A stretch of DNA of 64,000 nt, taken from contig NZ_JASLGT010000016.1 of NCBI RefSeq assembly GCF_030150205.1, positions 1-64,000 of the forward strand, written 5' to 3'. Within the stretch, counting starts at the first letter, position 1. The number at the start of each line of letters is the position of its first letter. Under the pieces are notes generated by a model. The model was not told the DNA's origin. It was given only the letters and a program-made list of their open reading frames with translations, and searched no databases. The position numbers were made by a program, and so were the translations under genes. Of this stretch, positions 56,043-64,000 are shown one piece after another. The DNA is from Niabella sp. (GTDB lineage: Bacteria > Bacteroidota > Bacteroidia > Chitinophagales > Chitinophagaceae).

Positions 56043-57503
56043 ATGAGCCGATGTCTTTTTTCCCTGGTGGCACTTATTTGCAGCCTGTATACCTATAGCC
56101 AGTGTGGCACAAGTATTACTACGGGCGAATTCAATGGTACTTTTGGTACGACTACCGTTCCACGGGATCTGCAGACACCTCCGGGAGGGGGGTATAGTTT
56201 CGGAAGCGGAAACCAGGGAGGGCAACCTGCGGGCAGATATGCGGTTATCAGTAAAAGTTATTACCCGAACTGGCATTCCACTTACATGGGCATCTGGTCT
56301 TATGCAGGCCATACAACCGGGTCTGATGATGATGCTTACCTGGCCGTAAACGGTTCCACCAGTATCGGTTCATTTTACAAGGAAACGGTGTCCTTATCAG
56401 CTGGCGCTACATATACCTTTGGCATCTGGCATGCGGCTGCATTCAATGGCTCGCTCTACGGCCTGGAAATACGGGTATATGAAGGTACGCCTACTCCTAC
56501 ATCAACGCCCATTGCCAGGGCACAAACCGGCACTGTTAGTCTTGCTGCCTGGACACCCCTGTTCCTGAATTTTACCACCGGCGCTGCCGGAGATTATACG
56601 ATTCAACTGTTAAACTCGAGCACTGCGTCCGGTGGCAATGACTTTTCCGTGGATGATATCACACTGGTGGCCAACGCCACCTGCAAACCGGTTGCTTACC
56701 CTATCATCAAGGATGTTAAAAGTGGGCCCACTACAGTGAACCTGGGCGATAAGCCGCTTCGGGGCAATGAAACCGGAGATACGCAACATGACTGGATAGG
56801 CGGTAGTGCCACCATTAGCAGTCTGCCCACCAATGGTTTTGTATTGACCTATGACGGGCATGTGATTACCCAGGCAGATATAGACGGCGGGGGATATGTG
56901 ATCGCCAACTATGATGCGGCTAAGTTGTCCATTGCTCCGGGACCAGGTACACCTGGAAATGCGACGAGCACTTCCTTTTCCTATGCGGTAAACGGAAAAA
57001 ATGCAAGAAGCGATGATACTACTTATACAGTAAACTTCGCCGTGCCCCTGCCTGTTACATTTGGTACTTTTACTGCCAGCCTGAGCAATGGAAACCTGGT
57101 TATAAACTGGACTACCGGGTCGGAAGTAAACAATGATCATTTTGAAATTGAGGCGTCTGCAGACGGAACCCATTTTACAACCATCGGCACTGTAAAATCA
57201 TTAGCCCCGGATGGCAACTCAACAGATGCCATCCAATACCGGTTCAGCGTGGATATGTCCTCAAACTTGACTGCACTGGGATTGGGCGTGTTGATATTGG
57301 GTGGCCTGGGGATTTGCTTCCGCCGCAGAAGCCGGATGCCCTTTGCATGCTTAATGGTATTGGGACTGGCCGCCACCATCGGGGGGTGCAGAAAAGCGGG
57401 AGAGAAAGTTGCGGATGATAGCAAGCTGTATATACGGGTAGCGCAGGTAAACAAGGACAATACCCGGTCGTACTCGAAGGTAATTATGGCGGTAAGGGAA
57501 TAA
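56043..57503 (+). CDS. Secreted protein with FN3-like segment and membrane-hairpin tail, 1
   Basis: A 486-residue protein. The start at 56043 is chosen because a signal peptide (LFSLVALICSLYTYSQC) begins there; the frame is open upstream. The body has beta-rich regions, then the segment VNNDHFEIEASADGTHFTTI. Its last part is a helix (LTALGLGVLILGGLGICF) followed by RRRSR, a second helix with GGC, and the end LYIRVAQVNKDNTRSYSKVI. It shares the C-terminal 170 residues with the protein at 57775. Confidence 0.75.
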   Translation: MSRCLFSLVALICSLYTYSQCGTSITTGEFNGTFGTTTVPRDLQTPPGGGYSFGSGNQGGQPAGRYAVISKSYYPNWHSTYMGIWSYAGHTTGSDDDAYLAVNGSTSIGSFYKETVSLSAGATYTFGIWHAAAFNGSLYGLEIRVYEGTPTPTSTPIARAQTGTVSLAAWTPLFLNFTTGAAGDYTIQLLNSSTASGGNDFSVDDITLVANATCKPVAYPIIKDVKSGPTTVNLGDKPLRGNETGDTQHDWIGGSATISSLPTNGFVLTYDGHVITQADIDGGGYVIANYDAAKLSIAPGPGTPGNATSTSFSYAVNGKNARSDDTTYTVNFAVPLPVTFGTFTASLSNGNLVINWTTGSEVNNDHFEIEASADGTHFTTIGTVKSLAPDGNSTDAIQYRFSVDMSSNLTALGLGVLILGGLGICFRRRSRMPFACLMVLGLAATIGGCRKAGEKVADDSKLYIRVAQVNKDNTRSYSKVIMAVRE

Positions 57504-57774
57504 GATACTGCTAACGATTGTGTGCGCAATGCAGTAAAAAGATTTGTTCCGCCCCATCATATGAAACCAAAAATAGTGTTCAAAAACGGTAGCGGTGGTT
57601 TTTCGCGTTTTTTAAATAACAGATGCATGCCACCCAATAATATACTGCAACCGAATGCACCGGCCGCGGAAGCGGCTTAAGTCCGGTTATACAAATACCC
57701 TTCAGCAGGGAAGCGAACTCACACTGACAATTCAATAAAACATGTTTTCAATAACCTCTAAAAATTTAAATTCT

Positions 57775-59457
57775 ATGAATCGGATCTGCCTCTTACTAAC
57801 CGTTCTTTTTCTTAGTTTGCAAACTTATAGTCAGTGTAATAAATGCGGCCCCCTGGATGATATGGATGGGGATGGTATTTTAAATAAGGATGACCTGGAT
57901 GCGGACAACGATGGGATCCTTAATATTTATGAGTGTAACAAGTCTAATTTTTTTTGGTCGAACCCACCCACCATCAGCAACTCGGCTGGTGGGCCCTATA
58001 AGGCTACCGGCACCATTAATGGCATCGGATATACCTATAGTTCTTCACATTTCATAGAAACTACAGGTAATGTATTTTCTCATGGAACCTTTCCTGCAAA
58101 ATACGCCGTGCCCAATCTGAATCCTACGATCAAGAACACCCAGGCAACCAGCGATACCCTCCGGTTTGCCAGTCCGATGATGAACCCTGTGCTGGTGTTT
58201 GCTTCGATAGGGGCCTCAAATACTTCGGTTCCGATCCTGTTCGGCAACGATATCCAGGTAGAGTGGTCAACGGGGGTTACACAAGATAATTTAAGACAGA
58301 TCACGGGGAAAGAAGGATACGCCATCGTTCGTTTGAAGGGGACCTTCAGTATGGTGACTTTTCAGTATCTGAAAATTGAAAATTGGTGCAATTTTGTATT
58401 CGGTGCCGATTTCCAGGACTGCGATGATCTGGATGGGGATGGCATTCCCAACTACCTGGATACAGATAGTGATAACGACGGCTGCCCGGATGCGATTGAA
58501 GGCGCGGCAAACTTTACCGCAGCAGATCTCGACGCCAATAGTATGCTCACGGGTGGGGTAGATGCTGATGGAATACCCCTGGTGGCCGGAACAGCCGGTC
58601 AGATGCCCGGATCGGCTTATACCGTTAATGTAAATGCCTGTGATCCGCTTGCCTACCCGGTTATAAAGGATGTTAAAGCCAGCCCGGTTGCTGTAAGCCT
58701 GGAGGATAAACCATTACAGGGGAGCAGTACAATTGAAACCGGCGGTGCTCAAATCAGCTGGAAAGGACGTGCAGTAACCATTACCAGTATACCTACTAAC
58801 GGTTTTGTGCTAACGTATGACGGGCATGTAATTACGCAGGATGACATAGATGCAGGGGGGTACGTAATTGCCAGCTATGACCCCGCGAAATTGTTCATTG
58901 CTCCGGGAGACGGCGCACAAACCACTTCCTTTTTCTATGCCGTAAATGGCACCAATGTAAGAAGTGCGGATGCGAAATATACTATAAATTTCTCCCTGCC
59001 GCTGCCTGTTACATTCGGCAGTTTTGCAGCCAGCTTTAAGAACGGCGCGCTGATGGTAAACTGGGCTACGGAAACGGAAGTAAACAATGACCATTTTGAA
59101 ATTGAGGCGTCTGCAGACGGAACCCATTTTACAACCATTGGTTCTGTAAAATCGCTGGCTCCGGATGGTAACTCAAAAGATGCCATCCAATACCAGTTTA
59201 GCAGGGATATATCCTCAAACATGACGGCACTGGGATTGGGTGTGCTGGTATTGGGGGGACTTGGCTTTTGCTTCCGCCGCAGGAACCGGATGCCCTTTGT
59301 GCTATTAATAGCGGTTGGATTAGCTACTACCATTGGGGGCTGCAAAAAAACGGGAGCGCAGGCTGCGGATGATGGCAAACTGTATATAAGAGTAGTACAG
59401 GTAGATAAAGACAACACCCGGTCTTACTCAAAAGTGGTGATGGCGGTGAAGGAATAA
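57775..59457 (+). CDS. Secreted protein with calcium-type repeats and membrane-hairpin tail, 2
   Basis: A 560-residue protein with a signal peptide (LLLTVLFLSLQTYSQC). Asp-rich thrombospondin type 3-like repeats follow (DMDGDGILNKDDLDADNDG, and LDGDGIPNYLDTDSDNDGC). The middle and C-terminus are close to those of the protein at 56043, including VNNDHFEIEASADG, the helix ending CFRRRNR and the end YSKVVMAVKE. It probably arose by duplication of the neighbouring gene. Confidence 0.75.
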   Translation: MNRICLLLTVLFLSLQTYSQCNKCGPLDDMDGDGILNKDDLDADNDGILNIYECNKSNFFWSNPPTISNSAGGPYKATGTINGIGYTYSSSHFIETTGNVFSHGTFPAKYAVPNLNPTIKNTQATSDTLRFASPMMNPVLVFASIGASNTSVPILFGNDIQVEWSTGVTQDNLRQITGKEGYAIVRLKGTFSMVTFQYLKIENWCNFVFGADFQDCDDLDGDGIPNYLDTDSDNDGCPDAIEGAANFTAADLDANSMLTGGVDADGIPLVAGTAGQMPGSAYTVNVNACDPLAYPVIKDVKASPVAVSLEDKPLQGSSTIETGGAQISWKGRAVTITSIPTNGFVLTYDGHVITQDDIDAGGYVIASYDPAKLFIAPGDGAQTTSFFYAVNGTNVRSADAKYTINFSLPLPVTFGSFAASFKNGALMVNWATETEVNNDHFEIEASADGTHFTTIGSVKSLAPDGNSKDAIQYQFSRDISSNMTALGLGVLVLGGLGFCFRRRNRMPFVLLIAVGLATTIGGCKKTGAQAADDGKLYIRVVQVDKDNTRSYSKVVMAVKE

Positions 59458-59483
59458 CTTTTTCGTAGTTGCAGTTTTAAGAA

Positions 59484-59510
59484 AAAAGGGGCGCCTTGTG
59501 TGCTCCTTTT
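59484..59510 (+). terminator. Rho-independent terminator after the secreted-protein genes
   Basis: Stem AAAAGGGGCGC and GTGCTCCTTTT with two G-T pairs, followed by AT-rich sequence, 27 bases after the stop of the gene at 57775. Confidence 0.6.
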
Positions 59511-60144
59511 ATTTTGAGGTGATGCATCAGTGGTACTGCCCCGCCTTATTACTGCGCATACCAGGCCGGTATCTTTTTATCAAAATGGCTGTTTTTATAA
59601 ATGGTTTGTGGTGATATAAACCATGACTTGCGCCACGGGCCGTGTGCTCACTGACAGGGCATAACTTATAAAGCTATTTTTGATACCCGTTCCTTATCAA
59701 CTCCCGTTAACCGTACCGCATTTCTTAACGGTACATGCATTAACCCGCAGATGTGATGGTTCTTTTATTGGTCCATTAATTGAGCGCCGGAACAATCTGC
59801 GGGGTCTTTATCGCATAACCTGTCAGATTTCCGGAATTTTTGTAGATTCTTTTTTGGCAGGCAACCAGATCACGGATAGTTTTGCGCCGGAAACAATGGA
59901 ACCCTATCGCTGGTTATGTTGTTTTTATCAGCAGCTGCCGGCAGCAGTTTTCATGCTGTATGCGCTGTAATTTTAAAGGGAACGCGATATTCAGGCGGCC
60001 TCTTTGATCACGGATCGGCCGGCCGCCTGTTGCAACTGCACCCATGCTCATCTCCCCCTAATCCAGAAGCTTCAAATGCATGTCCCCGGGGCAATGCAAA
60101 TGAGCTGTTATGATCAATTTATAACCCAATAAGGTTTGGTAAAA
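59511..60144. other. Leader region of the response-regulator gene
   Basis: No supported gene. It contains the promoter with a TTCCGGAA box at 59829-59884 (separate entry), which leaves a leader of about 260 bases. Confidence 0.45.
59829..59884 (+). promoter_or_regulatory. Promoter with TTCCGGAA box before the response regulator
   Basis: TTCCGGAATTTTTGTAG begins at 59829. TTTG ends at 59856 and TAGTTTTG occupies 59877-59884, with 20 bases between. The -7 element is a perfect match to TAnnTTTG. Confidence 0.7.
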
Positions 60145-60684
60145 ATGGATATGCGAAATCAACAGGAGGCGGGGAAAACGGGATTCCGGTACAAGAGCAG
60201 GATGAATGCCTTTTATGAAGGCCTGCCGGGTGCGCCATACGGAAACCTGCGAAACGAACGGGGGAGCGGCCGGCGTCCGGCAGCAAAAATTACCATTGCC
60301 ATTGCCGATGACTGTGCCATTCAACATAAGATCTGGGGGTTGCTGATCGGCAGCCATACCGCTCTGGAGCTGGTATGCCAGGCCTACAACGGGCAGGAAC
60401 TGATCCACCAGATTGAAACCTCTGCCCTGCTCCCGGATATCTGCATCCTGGATCTGGAAATGCCAGTGATGAACGGGGTGTGTACCGCAAAACGTTTATC
60501 GCAACGCTTTCCATCCATAAAGATCTTTGGCTATTCATCTTGCGAGGATGACGGCCTGAAAAAAGAAATGCTGAAGAACAATGTGATCACCGTTTTTTCG
60601 AAAACAGAAAACAGGGTACTGTTGCATACGATCAGTCAATTAGGAAATACGGCAACGGTTACCGGTGCTTCCTGTAATTCATAA
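60145..60684 (+). CDS. Single-domain response regulator
   Basis: A 179-residue protein with an N-terminal extension of 45 residues and a receiver domain (ITIAIADDCAIQHKI, phosphorylatable Asp in CILDLEMPVMNG near residue 102, Lys in VFSKTEN). There is no DNA-binding output domain, so it probably acts by protein contact or phosphate transfer. Followed 9 bases later by a small membrane protein; the two appear to be an operon. Confidence 0.8.
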   Translation: MDMRNQQEAGKTGFRYKSRMNAFYEGLPGAPYGNLRNERGSGRRPAAKITIAIADDCAIQHKIWGLLIGSHTALELVCQAYNGQELIHQIETSALLPDICILDLEMPVMNGVCTAKRLSQRFPSIKIFGYSSCEDDGLKKEMLKNNVITVFSKTENRVLLHTISQLGNTATVTGASCNS

Positions 60685-60693
60685 ACACAAACA

Positions 60694-60963
60694 TTGGTGA
60701 ACAAACAAAAACTGCTCCATTCCATTTATGTAGCCATGATTTCCTATAGGCGTTTTGTGCGGTTGAGCTGGACGCGTATGCTGGTAGCATTGTTCATCCT
60801 GTTGTCCTTAACGACCGGGGTGCTGGTGTCTTATAGCTTCAATATAACAGAAGCGGCGGAGTTGAAGCCCGGTGAATCATCTTCTGTGTATTGGGAGCGC
60901 AGGGACATAAAAGGCAATAAAGAATCTTCAAAAATAGTTAAAGTAGTCAGTGATGTAAAGTAA
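60694..60963 (+). CDS. Small membrane protein paired with the response regulator
   Basis: An 89-residue protein with one hydrophobic helix (MLVALFILLSLTTGVLVSY) after a basic N-terminus. It ends VYWERRDIKGNKESSKIVKV, resembling the ends YSKVVKVIKE and YSKVIMAVRE of the three secreted proteins upstream. Start TTG or GTG; a later ATG would remove ten or more residues. Function unknown. Confidence 0.5.
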   Translation: MVNKQKLLHSIYVAMISYRRFVRLSWTRMLVALFILLSLTTGVLVSYSFNITEAAELKPGESSSVYWERRDIKGNKESSKIVKVVSDVK

Positions 60964-60978
60964 GTTTAGAGGGCTAAT

Positions 60979-61019
60979 AAGAACATCCCCCGTTATTCTT
61001 AACCCAGGGGTGTTCTTTT
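60979..61019 (+). terminator. Rho-independent terminator after the response-regulator operon
   Basis: Stem AAGAACATCCCC paired with GGGGTGTTCTT (one G-T pair), then TTTT, 16 bases after the small membrane protein gene. Confidence 0.75.
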
Positions 61020-61150
61020 AGATTTAACGAAACGGTAGTCAACAAAGGAGATGTACAAGCGGGAGGTTGTTTAAACCTTCATCATATTTTCATCAGATTT
61101 ACGGGGATATTTTTCAAGGGTTACATACGCTCAGCGTTCATCTGCATATC

Positions 61151-61400
61151 TTATGGCCACAGATGCGCAGATGATGTATTATGGGATCCCCATCGTCAAT
61201 ACATTTTTAGAGCCGCAGATGTGCAGATAAGGCTTTGTGGGGAGTATGGTGGTCATCCACACAATTTTTATAGCCACCGAAATACACAGCTAACGCTTTA
61301 AGGGAGACCTTTTACCTCCCGGATCAATGCTAATGCTTTTTTCAGATTGTGCAGGCGTTAATCAGTTACCCCTATATTTTTATAGCCACAGATGCGCAGA
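61151..61400. repeat. Dispersed GCCACAGATGCGCAGAT-type elements
   Basis: Related copies start near 61154, 61209, 61272 (divergent) and 61383. The same motif in the opposite direction (ATCTGTGCATCTGTGGCTAT) ends the duplication at 61517-61790. Confidence 0.6.
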
Positions 61401-61516
61401 TACTGCATGGAGGGATCATCGGGCTTCATTCGCATTGCGACCGGAGACACCTTGTATTCGCCGCAAATTGCATGGCTATTTTTTGCAGATCGCGCAAGTG
61501 CTCCGCGGCCGTCAAC

Positions 61517-61790
61517 ACATTTTTACGATCACTGATTCCCGTATCCCCGCCCGGAGGATTGGTTTTTCGATATAAAGCCCCAATCTGTGCATCTGTGGCT
61601 ATATCGATTCACTGAAACAAAGTCCTTAATGATTGCTACAAGTATGGGTTTAACAACCATGTATACATTTTTATCGCTACTGATTCCCCGTATCCCCGTT
61701 CGGAGGATTGGTTTTTCGATATAAAGCCCCAATCTGTGCATCTGTGGCTATATATCGATGCACTGAAACAACTTCCGTAATGATTGCTTC
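61517..61790. repeat. Imperfect direct duplication (about 130 bases)
   Basis: Two copies with a period of about 145 bases, at 61517 and 61663. The shared core GAGGATTGGTTTTTCGATAT, then AAAGCCCCAATCTGTGCATC, is nearly identical. Each ends in the CTGTGGCTAT element. Confidence 0.7.
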
Positions 61791-61943
61791 AAGTTATAAG
61801 CTGCTATAGAAAACGGCCAATGGTAAGTTGTTTCAACCCGGACGGGCTTCTGTTTTTCCTGAATAATGATAATTGTCGTGTAAAAAGAAAGGCCCTGCAA
61901 ATCATGAAATTAAAGCTTAATAAAGGAGCGTTGTTACCAAAAT

Positions 61944-61998
61944 TCAGGAATTCTTGCACTGTATTCTTTGGCGCTCCCTGCAGTTGCTGATACTTTTG
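61944..61998 (+). promoter_or_regulatory. Promoter with CAGGAA box before the adhesin gene
   Basis: TTTG ends at 61970 and TACTTTTG occupies 61991-61998, with 20 bases between. TTCAGGAATTCTTGCA upstream is a diverged form of the TTCCGGAATTTTG box. The transcript leader would be about 500 bases. Confidence 0.6.
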
Positions 61999-62506
61999 CG
62001 CCAGAGGAAAAATAGTAGAATGCCAATTTTAATTTGAACGGATCCTTTCTTTTTTAAAAAGGGACTTATTTCAAAAAAAAGCAACACCGCAAATTCAGCG
62101 GTTCAATGAGCAACCAATCATTGTGACTGCATACGGATCGGCTGACTGTTTTCTACCGGTTTCATATTTCCCTAAACTACCCGCCTTCTAAATCCTGACA
62201 ATGGGGTCGTTATGCCATATTGGTTGGCCATGCGATCAGTTGTTTGCGGATTTGTTAACACAAAAATGTAAAAAATGAAGGCAAAGAAAATCAAGAGAAA
62301 ATGCAGTGTACACCACCTGTACGAACCGTTAACCGGGTATAACTCTTTTTGCGTGCGGATTCCCTAAACGTCCTGACGGCTTTTTCAAAAAGCAGATGGT
62401 CTTTGATCTCAGGCCGGTTTTCAAGCGGCCTTACCCCCTTTGGGGAAAGGCCGCCTCTTGCCCGGAATGAAGAATAATAAAAACACGAAACAGAAATAAC
62501 TAAAAA

Positions 62507-64000
62507 ATGAAAAAAGGATTAAAAATAGCAATGGTAGTGCTGCAGGTAGTAATTGCCGCTTCTATTGGTATACGCGCAACGGCTCAAACAAATATCGGAG
62601 GGGTAGATCTTGGTAATTTACCTAAATACCTGTTTGTATTTACGGATGGGAGTGCCGATGCTAACTGGCAAGGGGCAACAAAGGGATTTGTTGGTAATGT
62701 AGCCGTTAGCGGTACTGCCGGTTTCAGAACCTCTGGCGGCGTTCCATATGCAGGAACCATCAATACGAACGGAGCTTCCATTGGAGCCTGGAATAGTATC
62801 GTAACACAAAATTCAGCACAGGCGTCTGCCTCATTGAATCAAACGGCATTGATGACAAGCCTGGCTGCCGATTTTAACCGCGCACTCAATCAGATAAATA
62901 GCCTGGTTTCAACGGCTGGTTATAACGGCGTTAACTCTTCAATACTAAACGGTTTAAATACCCAGAATGGGATAGGAGAAACATTTGTAATACATATCAA
63001 TGCCGGTCTTACGGTAAATTCAAAATTAACTGTAACCGGTGATGCCAATGATGTGTTTGTTATTGTATGGGATACGGATAATAACCCTGCGAACGGTTAC
63101 CAGGGGCAAGTAAAGTATCAAAGTGGAGGCGCAATTGTGCCCGCAGGAGGTTTAAAACCTACGAATTTTATTCATGTGGCCGGCGATATCAATAGCAGTG
63201 GGGGCGGTAATAATCCTGCGGCCCCTTATCCCCAGGGCCCCCGGTTTAATAATGGTACAGGCAACCTGGTTGCCGGTGGTGCCGACTTCTCGGGCGGCGG
63301 TTTTTTTACGGGCTACTGGCTTACTACCGGTAATGCAAGTGGTGCCACCTCCTCTTTAAGTAATGGTATTTTTGTAGGGGGATGGTATTCATCCACCAAA
63401 CAATTTTCCATGACCTCTGGTACCAGCGGTGTGTATGTGTCTGCTCCGGTTATTGCCCCGTCTGGTTTCAGCAAGCCCGATATCAACCGTACTACGGTAA
63501 ACAAACAGATCCCGGGCTCTGTAGCAACCAATGATAAAGCGCCTGCGGGTATGACCCTTAGCTATTCGAACCCGGTAGCAATCAATGGCGCGGATGGACT
63601 GCCCAATCCTTCGGGTGCCATGCCCAGCCTGAATGCAGACGGTAGCTATACTTTTACGGCGACCGTAGCCGGTGTATATAGCTATAATGTTACCGTATGT
63701 ACCAATACGGGTACCTGCCAGCCACAAAACCTCACCATTATTGTAACAGATGATGCCAGTGCGCAGAATCCCCCGATCGCCAATACGGATATTGCTGCCA
63801 CCAGGGCTGGTACGGCGGTAGATATACCGGTACTGATCAATGATTATGTAGGTAATCCTGGTGGTACATTAGGTACACCCGGTATTACTGTGAACCCGCT
63901 GCATGGTACGGCTGCCATTGTAAACGGGCAACTGCGGTATACGCCTGCCACCGGTTTTGCGGGAAGAGACACGGTCGTTTACCAGGTTTGTGAAAGCCCC
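62507..64000 (+). CDS. Large secreted adhesin-like protein, 3' end outside the window
   Basis: An open frame starting ATGAAAAAAGGATTA at 62507 that runs without a stop to the window end (498 codons seen). The signal peptide ends near IRATAQTNIGG. The next 250 residues are beta-rich and small-residue-rich (GETFVIHINAGLTVNSKLTV). It then has a repeat-type Ig/cadherin-like domain (VDIPVLINDYVGNPGGTLG, NGQLRYTPATGFAGRDTVVY) of the kind found in tandem in large Bacteroidota surface proteins. More such repeats and a sorting domain may follow beyond 64000. Confidence 0.85.
   Translation, partial: MKKGLKIAMVVLQVVIAASIGIRATAQTNIGGVDLGNLPKYLFVFTDGSADANWQGATKGFVGNVAVSGTAGFRTSGGVPYAGTINTNGASIGAWNSIVTQNSAQASASLNQTALMTSLAADFNRALNQINSLVSTAGYNGVNSSILNGLNTQNGIGETFVIHINAGLTVNSKLTVTGDANDVFVIVWDTDNNPANGYQGQVKYQSGGAIVPAGGLKPTNFIHVAGDINSSGGGNNPAAPYPQGPRFNNGTGNLVAGGADFSGGGFFTGYWLTTGNASGATSSLSNGIFVGGWYSSTKQFSMTSGTSGVYVSAPVIAPSGFSKPDINRTTVNKQIPGSVATNDKAPAGMTLSYSNPVAINGADGLPNPSGAMPSLNADGSYTFTATVAGVYSYNVTVCTNTGTCQPQNLTIIVTDDASAQNPPIANTDIAATRAGTAVDIPVLINDYVGNPGGTLGTPGITVNPLHGTAAIVNGQLRYTPATGFAGRDTVVYQVCESP

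Larger units (their letters stand above)
61020..62506. other. Long repeat-bearing intergenic region before the adhesin gene
   Basis: About 1.5 kb without a supported gene. It contains several ATAGCCACAGATGCGCAGAT-type elements (61151-61400), a direct duplication of about 130 bases (61517-61790), and the promoter at 61944-61998 for the gene at 62507. Confidence 0.55.

Noticed and set aside
53499..59457. Classical type IX C-terminal sorting domain on the secreted proteins
   Set aside because: The upstream FN3-like segment is present, but the terminal 60-80 residue sorting fold is replaced by two membrane helices and a short tail.

Overview
The window looks like chromosomal DNA of a Bacteroidota bacterium, most likely a member of the Chitinophagaceae. 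The reasons are start regions without strong Shine-Dalgarno sequences, promoters of the TTTG-N20-TAnnTTTG type, paired RHS genes with DUF6443 and DUF5977-like parts, AraC regulators with TPR sensor domains, and secreted proteins carrying the FN3-like segment that usually precedes type IX sorting domains. The genus is not certain. I found no rRNA, tRNA or CRISPR array.

Layout. (1) 1-3.0 kb: three decayed RHS tip cassettes, two of them followed by an immunity-type gene. (2) 3.3-7.2 kb, minus strand: a tightly overlapping operon with GspF, two pseudopilins, a GspK-position protein and a MORN-like exported protein. (3) 8.3-15.6 kb: RHS locus A, an N-terminal YD-repeat protein followed by a DUF6443/core protein with a toxin-44-like tip and a lipoprotein immunity gene. 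(4) 15.65-20.0 kb: a mobile-element-like module (XRE regulator, SymE-like protein, ATPase, two tyrosine recombinases). (5) 21.0-22.4 kb: an orphan RHS tip (toxin-28-like) with a CdiI-like immunity gene. (6) 22.96-30.0 kb, plus strand: the rest of a type II secretion/type IV pilus-like machine (pseudopilin, prepilin peptidase, GspE, secretin GspD, GspL/M-like, lipoprotein, GspC-like). (7) 30.5-38.6 kb: RHS locus B with a zinc-metallopeptidase tip. (8) 38.7-45.5 kb: further orphan or decayed cassettes (a second zinc metallopeptidase, a GH-E nuclease, an M91-like peptidase, a JAB-like peptidase), each with its immunity gene. (9) 45.6-64 kb: a short UvrA-like ATPase, a SnoaL-like protein, two divergent TPR-AraC regulators, an M43 protease, two secreted proteins with an unusual membrane-hairpin C-terminus, an output-less response regulator with a small membrane protein, and the start of a large Ig-like adhesin.

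How the parts may work together (inference). The secretion machine is split into two divergent operons, and RHS locus A with its mobile element fills the gap between them. RHS locus B starts directly after the plus-strand operon. RHS proteins with Sec-type leaders, a T2SS-like exporter and a reservoir of toxin tips therefore form one physical unit, suggesting an antibacterial delivery system. Four toxin tips look like metallopeptidases and all have exported immunity proteins. The recognised nuclease (GH-E) has a cytosolic one. This points to protease toxins that act in the target cell envelope.

The least expected structure is a hairpin-forming repeat (arms GCGCAGGTC and GACCTGTGC) that sits just downstream of most immunity genes. 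In two places it is joined to the RHS core at exactly the same codon. The arrangement is a repeated unit of core 3' end, toxin, immunity gene and hairpin, and it looks like a cassette-exchange array. A second unexpected signal is a promoter plus TTCCGGAA-type box shared by four genes in the right half.
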